This document shows positions 35,783 through 43,102 of a stretch of DNA of 64,000 bases, piece after piece. The DNA is taken from assembly GCA_913009205.1 (NCBI GenBank), contig CAJVYC010000001.1, positions 310,001 through 374,000 of the forward strand, given 5' to 3'. The notes below the pieces were generated by a model that saw only the letters and a program-made list of their open reading frames with translations, was not told the DNA's origin and ran no database searches. Both the position numbers and the translations under genes were made by a program. Positions within the stretch are counted from its first letter, which is position 1, and each line of letters opens with the position of its first letter. Source of the DNA: an uncultured Fluviicola sp. (GTDB taxonomy: Bacteria; Bacteroidota; Bacteroidia; Flavobacteriales_D; Crocinitomicaceae).

Positions 35783-36493
35783 ATGTCAGACCGATTAAAT
35801 GACCCAATGGGGAAAGCAATCATCGACTTTGCTCGCACTCACGAAGAAGAAAATATTGATGTTATTTCTGACATCTGTGAAGACGATATAATTCCCGCCT
35901 CTTACCTCTTTCGCTCTTACGATGAAATGCCCAAACTGGAGCAATTCGCTTTGAGTAAATGTACAGGACGAACTTTAGACATTGGCGCTGCGGCGGGAAT
36001 GCACGCTGAATATCTTGTCGAGCAAGGCATAGACGTTGAAGTGATTGATATTAGTAAAAACTCAATCGAACATTTAAAATCAAAAAGCTTAAAAGCACGT
36101 GAAGTAGATTTCTTTGAATACGATGGAATTGCATACGACACGCTGTTGTTTTTGATGAACGGAATTGGAATTGCAAAAAACCTAGCCAATCTAGAAAACA
36201 CGCTTTTGCGTGCCAAAGGAATGTTAAATGAAAACGGGAAAATTCTTTGTGACTCCGCAGACATCAAGTATCTTTATGAAGCCAACGATGGTGGAATGTG
36301 GGTTGATTTAAATACAACGTATTACGGAAATTTCAAATTTCAAATGAAATACAAAGACCACGAAACAGATTGGTTTGAATGGCTTTATGTTGATTTCGAT
36401 ACACTTGCAGAAGCCGCAAAGAATGTTGGGATGATTGCAACTAAAATGTACGAGGAAGACGATCAATATCTAGCAGAATTAAAAATAGTATGA
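35783..36493 (+). CDS. Class I SAM-dependent methyltransferase
   Basis: A 236-residue cytoplasmic protein with the Rossmann motif I RTLDIGAAAGMHAEYL (about residues 62-77), the acidic motif II VEVIDISKNSIEHL, and motif III-like DTLLFLMNGIGIAKNL. No substrate domain gives the target away. It begins six bases after the acidic pRiA4b-like gene and overlaps the next gene by four bases (ATGA), so it is translationally coupled to the TraB/GumN gene. Confidence 0.85.
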   Translation: MSDRLNDPMGKAIIDFARTHEEENIDVISDICEDDIIPASYLFRSYDEMPKLEQFALSKCTGRTLDIGAAAGMHAEYLVEQGIDVEVIDISKNSIEHLKSKSLKAREVDFFEYDGIAYDTLLFLMNGIGIAKNLANLENTLLRAKGMLNENGKILCDSADIKYLYEANDGGMWVDLNTTYYGNFKFQMKYKDHETDWFEWLYVDFDTLAEAAKNVGMIATKMYEEDDQYLAELKIV

Positions 36494-37374
36494 AATACAT
36501 CTTTACAATTCTCGCACTGATTATCAGCTTAAATGCAATTAGTCAAGACGGGACTGTTTCTGAATATCCAATGAAAGATGGCGCACTTCTTTGGCAAATT
36601 ACAAACGAAAACAATTCGGATACATCGCACTTGTTTGGTACGATGCACATGATTGAAAGTGAGTTTTATATTTTCCCTGACCAATTAAGTATGCTTGCCA
36701 AAAATTCAGACGCAATCGTAATGGAACTGCCCGGACTTCCTTCGCCGTATGAAATGTTGAAATATGTAATGCTCAAAGACGATACCCTTTGGAATTACTT
36801 TGGAGCAGGACAAGAAGATTCATTAATGGCTTGGATTGATGAATTCACCGACTATGAAAGATCTATGGTAAAGAATGTCTTTTCCAAAATGAAGCCTTTC
36901 GCCTTGATTCAATTAACAACTGCTAGTCAATTTAAAGGCAAAGTTGAATCTTATGAGATGGATTTTACCGAAATCGCCAATTCAGATTCTATAAAGATTA
37001 TTGGCCTTGAAACTGTCGCAGATCAAATGAAAATCTTTGATGACATGTCAATAGAAGAGCAAGTAGAAATGTTAATGGTAACAGTTCGTGATCCTGAAGC
37101 AGACAAAGACCTAATGGAATCGATGCAATCCATCTACTACAGCCAAGAAATAGATGAATTGTACGAACTCATTCACGAAGATGATGGTACGATTGCCGAA
37201 AAAGAAAAGGCCTTTTTGACGGACAGAAACAAAAACTGGATTGGGATATTGAAAAACATTCTCCCAAGCTCAAAACTTTTTATCGCTGTTGGCGCAGGAC
37301 ATCTTGGTGGTCCCGAAGGCGTCATTCGATTATTACAAAAAGAAGGGTATACTTTAACACCAATCGAATTATGA
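36490..37374 (+). CDS. TraB/GumN family protein, exported
   Basis: A 294-residue protein with signal peptide (MKYIFTILALIISLNAISQ). The TraB/GumN (Tiki-like) fold is shown by the conserved SHLFGTMHMI near residue 47, AIVMELPG near 78, LETVADQMKIFD near 175, DRNKNWIGIL and the ending FIAVGAGHLGGPEGVIRLL. The two conserved GxxH/GAGHLGG motifs are those of the proposed metalloprotease active site of Tiki. The role in bacteria is not established. It overlaps genes on both sides by four bases. Confidence 0.88.
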   Translation: MKYIFTILALIISLNAISQDGTVSEYPMKDGALLWQITNENNSDTSHLFGTMHMIESEFYIFPDQLSMLAKNSDAIVMELPGLPSPYEMLKYVMLKDDTLWNYFGAGQEDSLMAWIDEFTDYERSMVKNVFSKMKPFALIQLTTASQFKGKVESYEMDFTEIANSDSIKIIGLETVADQMKIFDDMSIEEQVEMLMVTVRDPEADKDLMESMQSIYYSQEIDELYELIHEDDGTIAEKEKAFLTDRNKNWIGILKNILPSSKLFIAVGAGHLGGPEGVIRLLQKEGYTLTPIEL

Positions 37375-37820
37375 AAATAATATTGAGCTTATTCCTTCTT
37401 GTTTTTTGCTTGAGCAGCTGCGGTGACACGTATTCAGAAGAGCAATTAGAGGGCTTTGACACGAAGATTAAAAAGTACCTTAAAAAGGAAACCATCGAAT
37501 GTGAACGATCTGCTTCGGGACTCTACTATAAAATTCTTGAAGAAGGTAAAGGCCGAAAAATTCAATACAACGACATTGTTTCCTTCACTTATACAGGAAG
37601 GTTATTGAGCGGAAAAATGTTCGATGATCGAAAAGATCCCGTTGAATTTGAAGTTTCGAAATTGATAGGCTGCTGGAAAGAAATCATGTTGAATTTGAAG
37701 CCTGGTGGTAAAGCGTATTTGGTTTCTCCTCCGCAATTGGGATATGCGACACATCAGTTGAATGACATTCCTCCAAATTCCATTCTTGTATTTGAATTGG
37801 AAGTTATATCCGTCAAATAA
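37371..37820 (+). CDS. Short FKBP-type peptidyl-prolyl isomerase lipoprotein
   Basis: A 149-residue lipoprotein (signal MKIILSLFLLVFCLSSC, Cys17). The FKBP domain occupies about residues 45-149: SGLYYKILEEGKGR, DIVSFTYTGRLLSGKMFDD, LNLKPGGKAYLVSPPQLGYA and PPNSILVFELEVISV. Some active-site aromatic residues differ from the two FKBPs at 13033-14594, so activity may be low. It is the last gene of the five-gene run starting with the CCA transferase and overlaps the TraB/GumN gene by four bases. Confidence 0.87.
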   Translation: MKIILSLFLLVFCLSSCGDTYSEEQLEGFDTKIKKYLKKETIECERSASGLYYKILEEGKGRKIQYNDIVSFTYTGRLLSGKMFDDRKDPVEFEVSKLIGCWKEIMLNLKPGGKAYLVSPPQLGYATHQLNDIPPNSILVFELEVISVK

Positions 37821-37866
37821 ACTGTTCAAAGATTGCCTACTTCTTATCTAGTTTCTAATTATTTTT

Positions 37867-38007
37867 TTAGAAAAAACCACAGTTGGAACTATGGCGCCAG
37901 GTTACGAAGGAACTTTGGATATGGGAGTAAACATGACGAAAGAACAACGTGCGACAATTAGCTCAATCACAATTGAAATTGATGAAATCCGATACTCAGA
38001 AAAATAA
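37867..38007 (+). pseudogene. 3' fragment of a lost gene
   Basis: An open stretch without proper start codon reads LEKTTVGTMAPGYEGTLDMG and then VNMTKEQRATISSITIEIDE, ending at TAA 38005-38007, just before an intrinsic terminator. The composition is clearly protein-like, and the terminator fits its original 3' end. The rest of the gene is gone. An in-frame ATG at 37885 would allow a 40-residue peptide. Family not recognised. Confidence 0.4.
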
Positions 38008-38025
38008 TCCAATCTTAAACAAATT

Positions 38026-38062
38026 AACGGCAGTACTCATTTTGATTGTTGCCGTTTTTTTT
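38026..38062 (+). terminator. Intrinsic terminator
   Basis: Stem AACGGCA (38026-38032) with TGCCGTT (38050-38056), followed by a run of eight T residues. It ends the five-gene run and the gene remnant. Confidence 0.75.
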
Positions 38063-38225
38063 GAATTCGTATTATGAGAAAAGTCCGATAGATACTATTT
38101 CGTTAGACGATATATAATTGGGAGTAAATATCTAAAGATGATACAGCAGTTGACTGGCTTACAAGGTCCATTTTTAGATTTATCAACAGTAGTCAAAAAT
38201 TGTCAAAAACTTAAGGAAATAATCG
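38063..38225. other. Intergenic stretch upstream of sucD
   Basis: AT-rich sequence with no supported ORF, repeat or RNA motif. The sucD promoter begins at 38226. Confidence 0.5.
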
Positions 38226-38256
38226 TTGACAAAACAAATCCAAAAACCTACTTTTG
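38226..38256 (+). promoter_or_regulatory. Promoter of sucD
   Basis: TTG (38226-38228), 20 bases, then TACTTTTG (38249-38256), matching the Bacteroidota consensus. The leader to ATG 38292 is about 30 bases. Confidence 0.72.
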
Positions 38257-38291
38257 AGACACGATAAATTAATTGTAAAAAAACCGCAAGC

Positions 38292-39170
38292 ATGAGCGTA
38301 TTAGTAAATAAAAATTCTAAAGTTATTGTTCAAGGATTTACTGGAAGTGAAGGAACATTTCACGCCGGTCAAATGATTGAGTATGGAACGAATGTAGTGG
38401 GTGGCGTTACTCCTGGTAAAGGTGGACAAACTCACTTGGATCGTCCTGTTTTTAACACTGTTGCTGATGCTGTCAATGAAGCTGGGGCTGACGTTTCAAT
38501 TCTTTTCGTACCTCCAGCATTTGCTGCTGATGCGATAATGGAAGCTGCTAACGCGGGAATTAAGGTTATCATTTGCATCACGGAAGGGATTCCAGTTAAA
38601 GATATGGTTAAGGCGAAAGAATACATTGCTCAATACGATTGTACATTGATTGGACCTAACTGCCCTGGAGTTCTTACTGCAGGAGAAGCGAAGGTTGGAA
38701 TTATGCCAGGATTTATTTTCAAGCCAGGAAAAATTGGAATCGTTTCTAAATCGGGAACATTAACATACGAAGCCGCGGATCAAGTTGTAAAAGCTGGATT
38801 GGGAATTACAACTGCTATCGGAATTGGTGGTGATCCAATTATTGGAACAACGACTAAAGAAGCAATTCAACTTCTAATGGAAGATCCAGAAACAGAAGGA
38901 ATCGTGATGATTGGCGAAATTGGTGGAAATCTTGAAGCAGATGCTGCTCGTTGGATTAAAGACAATTCTAAAAAACCAGTTATTGGATTTATCGCGGGGG
39001 AAACAGCTCCTAAAGGTCGTACAATGGGTCACGCCGGTGCAATCGTTGGTGGACATGAAGATACTGCAGAAGCAAAGAAAGCAATTATGAGAGAGTGTGG
39101 AATTCACGTTGTTGATTCTCCAGCTCAAATCGGTCAAAAAATGGCTGAAGTGTTAGGCGTTACCGCTTAA
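38292..39170 (+). CDS. sucD: Succinate-CoA ligase, alpha subunit
   Basis: Alpha subunit of succinyl-CoA synthetase of the TCA cycle, which makes ATP or GTP from succinyl-CoA. Its 292 residues are the usual length. Motifs: VIVQGFTGSEGTFHAGQM (CoA-binding Rossmann domain), TPGKGGQTHLDRPVFNTV, GPNCPGVLTAGE, GIVSKSGTLTYEA, GIGGDPIIGTT, and the phosphohistidine loop MGHAGAIVGG. The beta subunit gene sucC is not adjacent, a separation common in Bacteroidota. It has its own promoter and a strong terminator, so it is monocistronic. Confidence 0.97.
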   Translation: MSVLVNKNSKVIVQGFTGSEGTFHAGQMIEYGTNVVGGVTPGKGGQTHLDRPVFNTVADAVNEAGADVSILFVPPAFAADAIMEAANAGIKVIICITEGIPVKDMVKAKEYIAQYDCTLIGPNCPGVLTAGEAKVGIMPGFIFKPGKIGIVSKSGTLTYEAADQVVKAGLGITTAIGIGGDPIIGTTTKEAIQLLMEDPETEGIVMIGEIGGNLEADAARWIKDNSKKPVIGFIAGETAPKGRTMGHAGAIVGGHEDTAEAKKAIMRECGIHVVDSPAQIGQKMAEVLGVTA

Positions 39171-39193
39171 TTCATTCAAATAATATTGAAGTT

Positions 39194-39230
39194 AAAAGCT
39201 TCTCTTGGTTCTCCAAGAGAAGCTTTTTTT
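39194..39230 (+). terminator. Intrinsic terminator of sucD
   Basis: Perfect stem of at least 13 bases (AAGCTTCTCTTGG / CCAAGAGAAGCTT) with a four-base loop and seven T residues. Confidence 0.92.
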
Positions 39231-39312
39231 ATTTGGCTTAAAATAATTTCCAACCCTTTCTAATATAGTTACGTATTGTAAGTAGTAAAACTGACATAAA
39301 CCTTATTTCTTA

Positions 39313-39347
39313 AACTCCGATTCGAATTTTGAATTGGAGTTTTTTTA
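39313..39347 (+). terminator. Second, orphan terminator downstream of sucD
   Basis: Stem AACTCCGATTC (39313-39323) with GAATTGGAGTT (39331-39341), one wobble pair, followed by T5 or more. No gene lies between it and the sucD terminator 83 bases upstream. Confidence 0.7.
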
Positions 39348-39366
39348 TTAAAATGATTGCAAACAG

Positions 39367-39525
39367 ATGGCTTTAGTTATAGAATCTAAACATCTCAAAT
39401 GGATCCAAGCCAACCTCAAAGTTGGAAAAGATATAATCGAAGTCTTAAATATCCCAGATAACTATAAATACTATTCAAGAGAGTTGATTGAGATGTTCCA
39501 ACTTGTTTGCCCACGGTTCTTTTGA
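39367..39525 (+). CDS. Hypothetical 52-residue ORF
   Basis: ATG to TGA frame of 52 residues (MALVIESKHLKWIQANLKVG start, EMFQLVCPRFF end) between two terminators. It looks protein-like and soluble but has no recognised family, no promoter box and no partner gene. It may be the remnant of a longer gene, in keeping with the orphan terminator just upstream. Confidence 0.25.
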   Translation: MALVIESKHLKWIQANLKVGKDIIEVLNIPDNYKYYSRELIEMFQLVCPRFF

Positions 39526-39576
39526 ACCAAATTTAGCGCCAATAGAAAAGGTTCGTTAAAAAGTTACAGCTATAAA

Positions 39577-39615
39577 AAAAGGGATCCTCTCGAAATCATC
39601 GAGAACATCCCTTTT
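39577..39615. terminator. Bidirectional terminator of the SPFH gene
   Basis: Outer stem AAAAGGGAT (39577-39585) with ATCCCTTTT (39607-39615), a 3x3 internal loop, and an inner CTCG/CGAG stem. It ends the minus-strand SPFH gene 18 bases after its stop codon. Confidence 0.75.
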
Positions 39616-39633
39616 AAAATATGTGTACTTCTT

Positions 39634-40506
39634 CTACTGTTGCTTCAAGATAGAAACTCCAGATCCGAAAACGTTTCCAGTACCGTAAGGCGAACCTTTA
39701 CCGTCCCAAGATTCCCATTTTTTTAGCTCAATGTATTGAGGATTCTTACCAATTTGTTCAGCCTCTAATTTAATTGCTTCTGCCTTATAACGTGCAGATA
39801 CTATTAAAGATGAATCTCCTCTTGATTTCTCAATTCTTGCGTTGGCCAAGAATTCCTCTTCCTGTTGTTTCTCCTTAGCAGTTTTGTTTCTTTGCTTTTG
39901 CGTTTCTTTAAGAACAATCTGCTTTGCAATGTCTGCAGGTAAATCAACATCCTTGATCTCAACATATTCAAGGTTTACATAATTTTTATTGAACTTCTCA
40001 ATCAAAATATCTCTAATCTCACCCTCAAGAACGTTTCTTTTCGTACTGTAAACCTCTTCGTAAGTGTACTTACCAATTACATTCTTAATTGCACCTTGAG
40101 ATTTATCATCAATAATCTGGATGTAATTCTCTCCAATTTTCAAATGTAATGTTGGTGTATTCCCTTTTTGAATTGAAAAGTTAATCGCAACTTCAACTGT
40201 AATATCCGTTCCGTTTTTATCCATAACAGTCGAAGTATATGTTTTTGACTGCTGAAGAACCGTATACGTAATCATTTCGTTCCAAGGTGCAATAAAGTGC
40301 GTTCCTTCCTTGTAAGTTGTTGATGCATCTACACCGCCGTTATACGGTTTATTAACAAACCCTTCGTATCCAGGATCTACTGTTTTCCATGACATAATGA
40401 ATCCTACCAATAGAATTACTACTAATACACCGATTGCAATATACCTTCCTAGTTTTTTAGGATCCATATTGAATTGCGGCATTTGTGGTTGCTTAAAATC
40501 GTTCAT
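39634..40506 (-). CDS. SPFH/Band-7 (prohibitin-like) membrane protein
   Basis: A 290-residue protein with one N-terminal membrane helix (about 21-40, YIAIGVLVVILLVGFIMSW) followed by the SPFH/Band-7 domain (VDPGYEGFVNKPYNGGV, EGTHFIAPWNEMITY, KNGTDITVEVAINFSI) and a charged helical C-terminal part (ETQKQRNKTAKEKQQEEEF) expected to form coiled-coil oligomers. Such proteins organise membrane microdomains or guard membrane proteases. The frame is open to 40542, but ATG 40506 gives the natural start and follows the upstream small gene by one base. Confidence 0.88.
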   Translation of the reverse strand: MNDFKQPQMPQFNMDPKKLGRYIAIGVLVVILLVGFIMSWKTVDPGYEGFVNKPYNGGVDASTTYKEGTHFIAPWNEMITYTVLQQSKTYTSTVMDKNGTDITVEVAINFSIQKGNTPTLHLKIGENYIQIIDDKSQGAIKNVIGKYTYEEVYSTKRNVLEGEIRDILIEKFNKNYVNLEYVEIKDVDLPADIAKQIVLKETQKQRNKTAKEKQQEEEFLANARIEKSRGDSSLIVSARYKAEAIKLEAEQIGKNPQYIELKKWESWDGKGSPYGTGNVFGSGVSILKQQ

Positions 40507-40507
40507 C

Positions 40508-40696
40508 TTAAATCTCCTTGTTTTTTTTGCGTAAATAATCAATAACTAAATAGGACACTGATACTATTAACGCAATCGCCAAAATTTTGACAAATGGAGA
40601 TTTCGTTAGTAAGTATCTAGCAGACAAAAATATAACTCCTGCAATTATTACTGCGCCGCCTGCGACCATGTACTTAAACTGAGTTTTTTTATCCAT
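40508..40696 (-). CDS. Small two-helix membrane protein upstream of the SPFH gene
   Basis: A 62-residue protein with two hydrophobic helices, VAGGAVIIAGVIFLSARYLL (about 11-30) and FVKILAIALIVSVSYLVIDY (35-54), and basic ends. Its TAA is separated by one base from the ATG of the SPFH gene, so the two are surely coupled. No family recognised. A partner or membrane anchor for the SPFH protein is a reasonable inference, like the small NfeD-type partners of other SPFH proteins, to which it is not obviously related. Confidence 0.6.
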   Translation of the reverse strand: MDKKTQFKYMVAGGAVIIAGVIFLSARYLLTKSPFVKILAIALIVSVSYLVIDYLRKKNKEI

Positions 40697-40832
40697 TGAA
40701 TCTTATTATACCTTAAAGGTAAATAATTTGAGACGCTTGTCTTCATGAAATGCGATTAATATCGTTAATGATTGCTAAAGAACTGTATTAATATTTTAAT
40801 GGGCTATTCTTTAATAACGCCCAAGGTATTCC

Positions 40833-40840
40833 TATCTTTG
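40833..40840 (+). promoter_or_regulatory. -7 box of the DnaQ/GIY-YIG gene
   Basis: TATCTTTG only five bases before the GTG start at 40846; the mRNA would be leaderless or nearly so. Confidence 0.6.
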
Positions 40841-40845
40841 CCGCT

Positions 40846-42216
40846 GTGCATTATGCAATTATAGATATAGAGACAACAGGCGGGAGTCCAAAAAACTCCA
40901 AAATCACAGAAATTGCGATTTACAAACACGACGGCGAAAAGATTATTGATGAGTATCAAACACTCATTGATCCTGAAATGCCAATCCCACCCTTCATTGT
41001 TCAACTGACGGGGATTAGTGATAAAATGGTTAGCGAAGCTCCTAAGTTTTTCGAAGTAGCGAAGAAAATTATTGAGTTTACGGAGGGTTGTATTTTTGTA
41101 GCACATAATGTCGGTTTCGATTACGGAATTATGAGAATCGAATTCAAGACTTTGGGGTATGATTACCGACTTCCGCATTTGTGTACGGTAAGAACTTCTC
41201 GTTATGTTCTTCCTGGGAAAGATTCATACAGCTTAGGGAAATTGACACGTTCTCTTGGAATCCAATTAGTTGGACGGCACAGAGCCGGTGGAGATGCTTT
41301 TGCAACCGCTCAATTGTTCACCCTGTTAATGAAAACAGATCCGAACAACTTGGAAAACTTTGTTCAAGAAGAATTGAATCCGAAACGATTGCACCCAAAT
41401 TTAAACTTGGCAACGCTAGAGGAAATTCCAAATAAAACGGGTGTCTACAGGTTTTTCAATGACACCAATCAACTTATTTACATAGGAAAGAGTATTCATA
41501 TAAAAAAGCGCATTGAACAGCATTTGAGGAATAATAAAACCCTGAAGGCTGTTAAAATGCAGAAAGAAATTTCAAGGATTGAATTCGAGCTTACAGGGTC
41601 GGAATTGCTTTCACTTTTGAAAGAATCTATATTAATAAAAGAACACCAACCGATATACAATAGGACTCTTCGGCGTAATTCATTTCCGTATGGATTGTTC
41701 AATTACACGGACGTAGATAATTACTTGAGATTGTTTATCGCAAAGGTTTCCACAACTAATGAAATCCCTATATCGAGCTTCAACACAAAACGAGAAGGCG
41801 TTGCATTTCTTGAGCGTAAGGTTGAAGAATTTGACATTTGTACAAAGCTGTGCGACTTATACAAAACGAAAAGTTCTTGTTTTCAATACACCATTAAAAA
41901 CTGTTTAGGGGCTTGCATTAAAGAGGAACCTTTTGAATCCTACAATTCTAGATGCCAGAATCTAATCAACGAATTAACAATGAGCGGATCTTCGTTCTAT
42001 GTTTTAGACAAAGGGCGTCAAAGAGGCGAAAAAAGTATGGTCTTCGTTAAAAACGGATCGATTAGAGCGATGGGGTATGCGCCCTACCATTATAAAAAAT
42101 TGAAACCTGAAAGATGGGTTGAATTTCTTGATATCATTCAAGACGATAGAGACGCAAGAACGATTTTGAAATTATTTTTGAGTAAGAGTGAAAAACACGG
42201 TATTGTGAAAGTTTAA
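40846..42216 (+). CDS. DnaQ-like 3'-5' exonuclease fused to GIY-YIG nuclease domain
   Basis: A 456-residue cytoplasmic nuclease. Residues 1-165 are a DEDDh exonuclease domain (IIDIETTGGSP with DxE, VAHNVGFDYGIM, and HRAGGDAFATAQL with the catalytic His and Asp). Residues of about 195-280 are a UvrC/Cho-type GIY-YIG domain (NKTGVYRFFN, LIYIGKSIHIKKRIEQHL, ESILIKEHQPIYN). A C-terminal region with several cysteines follows (KLCDLYKTKSSCFQY, NCLGACIKEEP). This fusion is known in Bacteroidota and Actinobacteria and is thought to act in excision repair like Cho; the biochemical role is inferred. Start is GTG, as no in-frame ATG precedes the DxE motif. Confidence 0.87.
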   Translation: MHYAIIDIETTGGSPKNSKITEIAIYKHDGEKIIDEYQTLIDPEMPIPPFIVQLTGISDKMVSEAPKFFEVAKKIIEFTEGCIFVAHNVGFDYGIMRIEFKTLGYDYRLPHLCTVRTSRYVLPGKDSYSLGKLTRSLGIQLVGRHRAGGDAFATAQLFTLLMKTDPNNLENFVQEELNPKRLHPNLNLATLEEIPNKTGVYRFFNDTNQLIYIGKSIHIKKRIEQHLRNNKTLKAVKMQKEISRIEFELTGSELLSLLKESILIKEHQPIYNRTLRRNSFPYGLFNYTDVDNYLRLFIAKVSTTNEIPISSFNTKREGVAFLERKVEEFDICTKLCDLYKTKSSCFQYTIKNCLGACIKEEPFESYNSRCQNLINELTMSGSSFYVLDKGRQRGEKSMVFVKNGSIRAMGYAPYHYKKLKPERWVEFLDIIQDDRDARTILKLFLSKSEKHGIVKV

Positions 42217-42237
42217 TTGTGAATTGATAATTAGGAA

Positions 42238-42715
42238 TTATTTGACATAATTGGTTACTAGTTTTGTCTTTTTCAGTTTCATATCCTTATCTTTCAAATA
42301 TTCAGAAAGTTCATGTGATATGTAACATGAAACAGTGTCAGATAATAGTTTTGGTCTGTTTTTATCAGGTACATTTGAAACCAATAATGCTTCATCCAAG
42401 GTGTCTTTGAGGTCTTCTGGTTTCATCGTATAGCAGAGGTCCAGATTAGGATGTAAAGGCTGTAGTCATCTAAAATGGTGACAAGTAACACCAACCCCAG
42501 CCGAATATCTTGAAATAGGTGAAATCAGTTTGCCACATTTGATTCACTGCCGTTGGTTTATCATGAAAACTGTCCAAGGCACTCATAGTTCTAAATGAAG
42601 GTGCAGTGATAAGATCATTTTCCCTTAATATCGGATAGACGCTTGATTCAGTGATATAGTATTTATGATTATCAGTGATATGCCAAGCAACTTCTCTAGA
42701 AGATAATTCTGGTTT
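42238..42715 (-). pseudogene. Decayed IS3-family transposase (OrfB, integrase core) fragment
   Basis: Read on the minus strand, three frames join into an integrase-core transposase fragment: PELSSREVAWHITD (42715 on), then VNQMWQTDFTYFKIFGWGW with the first catalytic Asp, a frameshift, ILDDYS, another frameshift, and then KPEDLKDTLDEALL and RPKLLSDTVSCYISHELSEY, where the second catalytic Asp lies. The usual NG after LLSD is TV here. The N-terminal helix-turn-helix part and the C-terminal end with the catalytic Glu are missing. No inverted repeats were found. Confidence 0.75.
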
Positions 42716-43050
42716 CTACAACGCTTATGGCAGAATAGTCAAAGAATCGAATTACAAAAGTTCAAAAACGGGAATTGGAAATTGGAGAACTTAAGAAATC
42801 ACGATGCTACAAAAGCGTTCTTCGTGCCGACGATTGATAAATCCCATAAAGGCATGACTATGTTAAACAACCTTTGTCAGTAATTAGCGAAGCTGCATAC
42901 ACTAGCGCCGATTTAAATGACACTTCACCAATAATTCAATAACTATTCATTGACCTTGATAAAGTCTCCTTAGAGGAAGTCGAGATGTTTAAAGTGATAT
43001 GGTTAAGCTCATCTGCCTGGGCAAGCTGATTTATCTAATGATTAAACAAA
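42716..43050 (+). other. Degenerate intergenic region with coding-like fragments
   Basis: Short protein-like stretches occur on the plus strand in different frames, such as FYNAYGRIVKESNYKSS (near 42716) and NHDATKAFFVPTIDKSHKG (near 42795), but no intact frame of useful length exists. They look like remains of a gene destroyed next to the IS3 fragment. No family could be assigned. Confidence 0.35.
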
Positions 43051-43083
43051 AAATCCCCTCGACTCTAAGAATCGAGGGGATTT
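43051..43083. terminator. Terminator of secDF
   Basis: Stem AAATCCCCTCGA (43051-43062) with TCGAGGGGATTT (43072-43083), perfect over 12 bases, 20 bases after the secDF stop codon on the minus strand. Confidence 0.85.
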
Positions 43084-43102
43084 AAATATAATTAGAGCAA
43101 TA

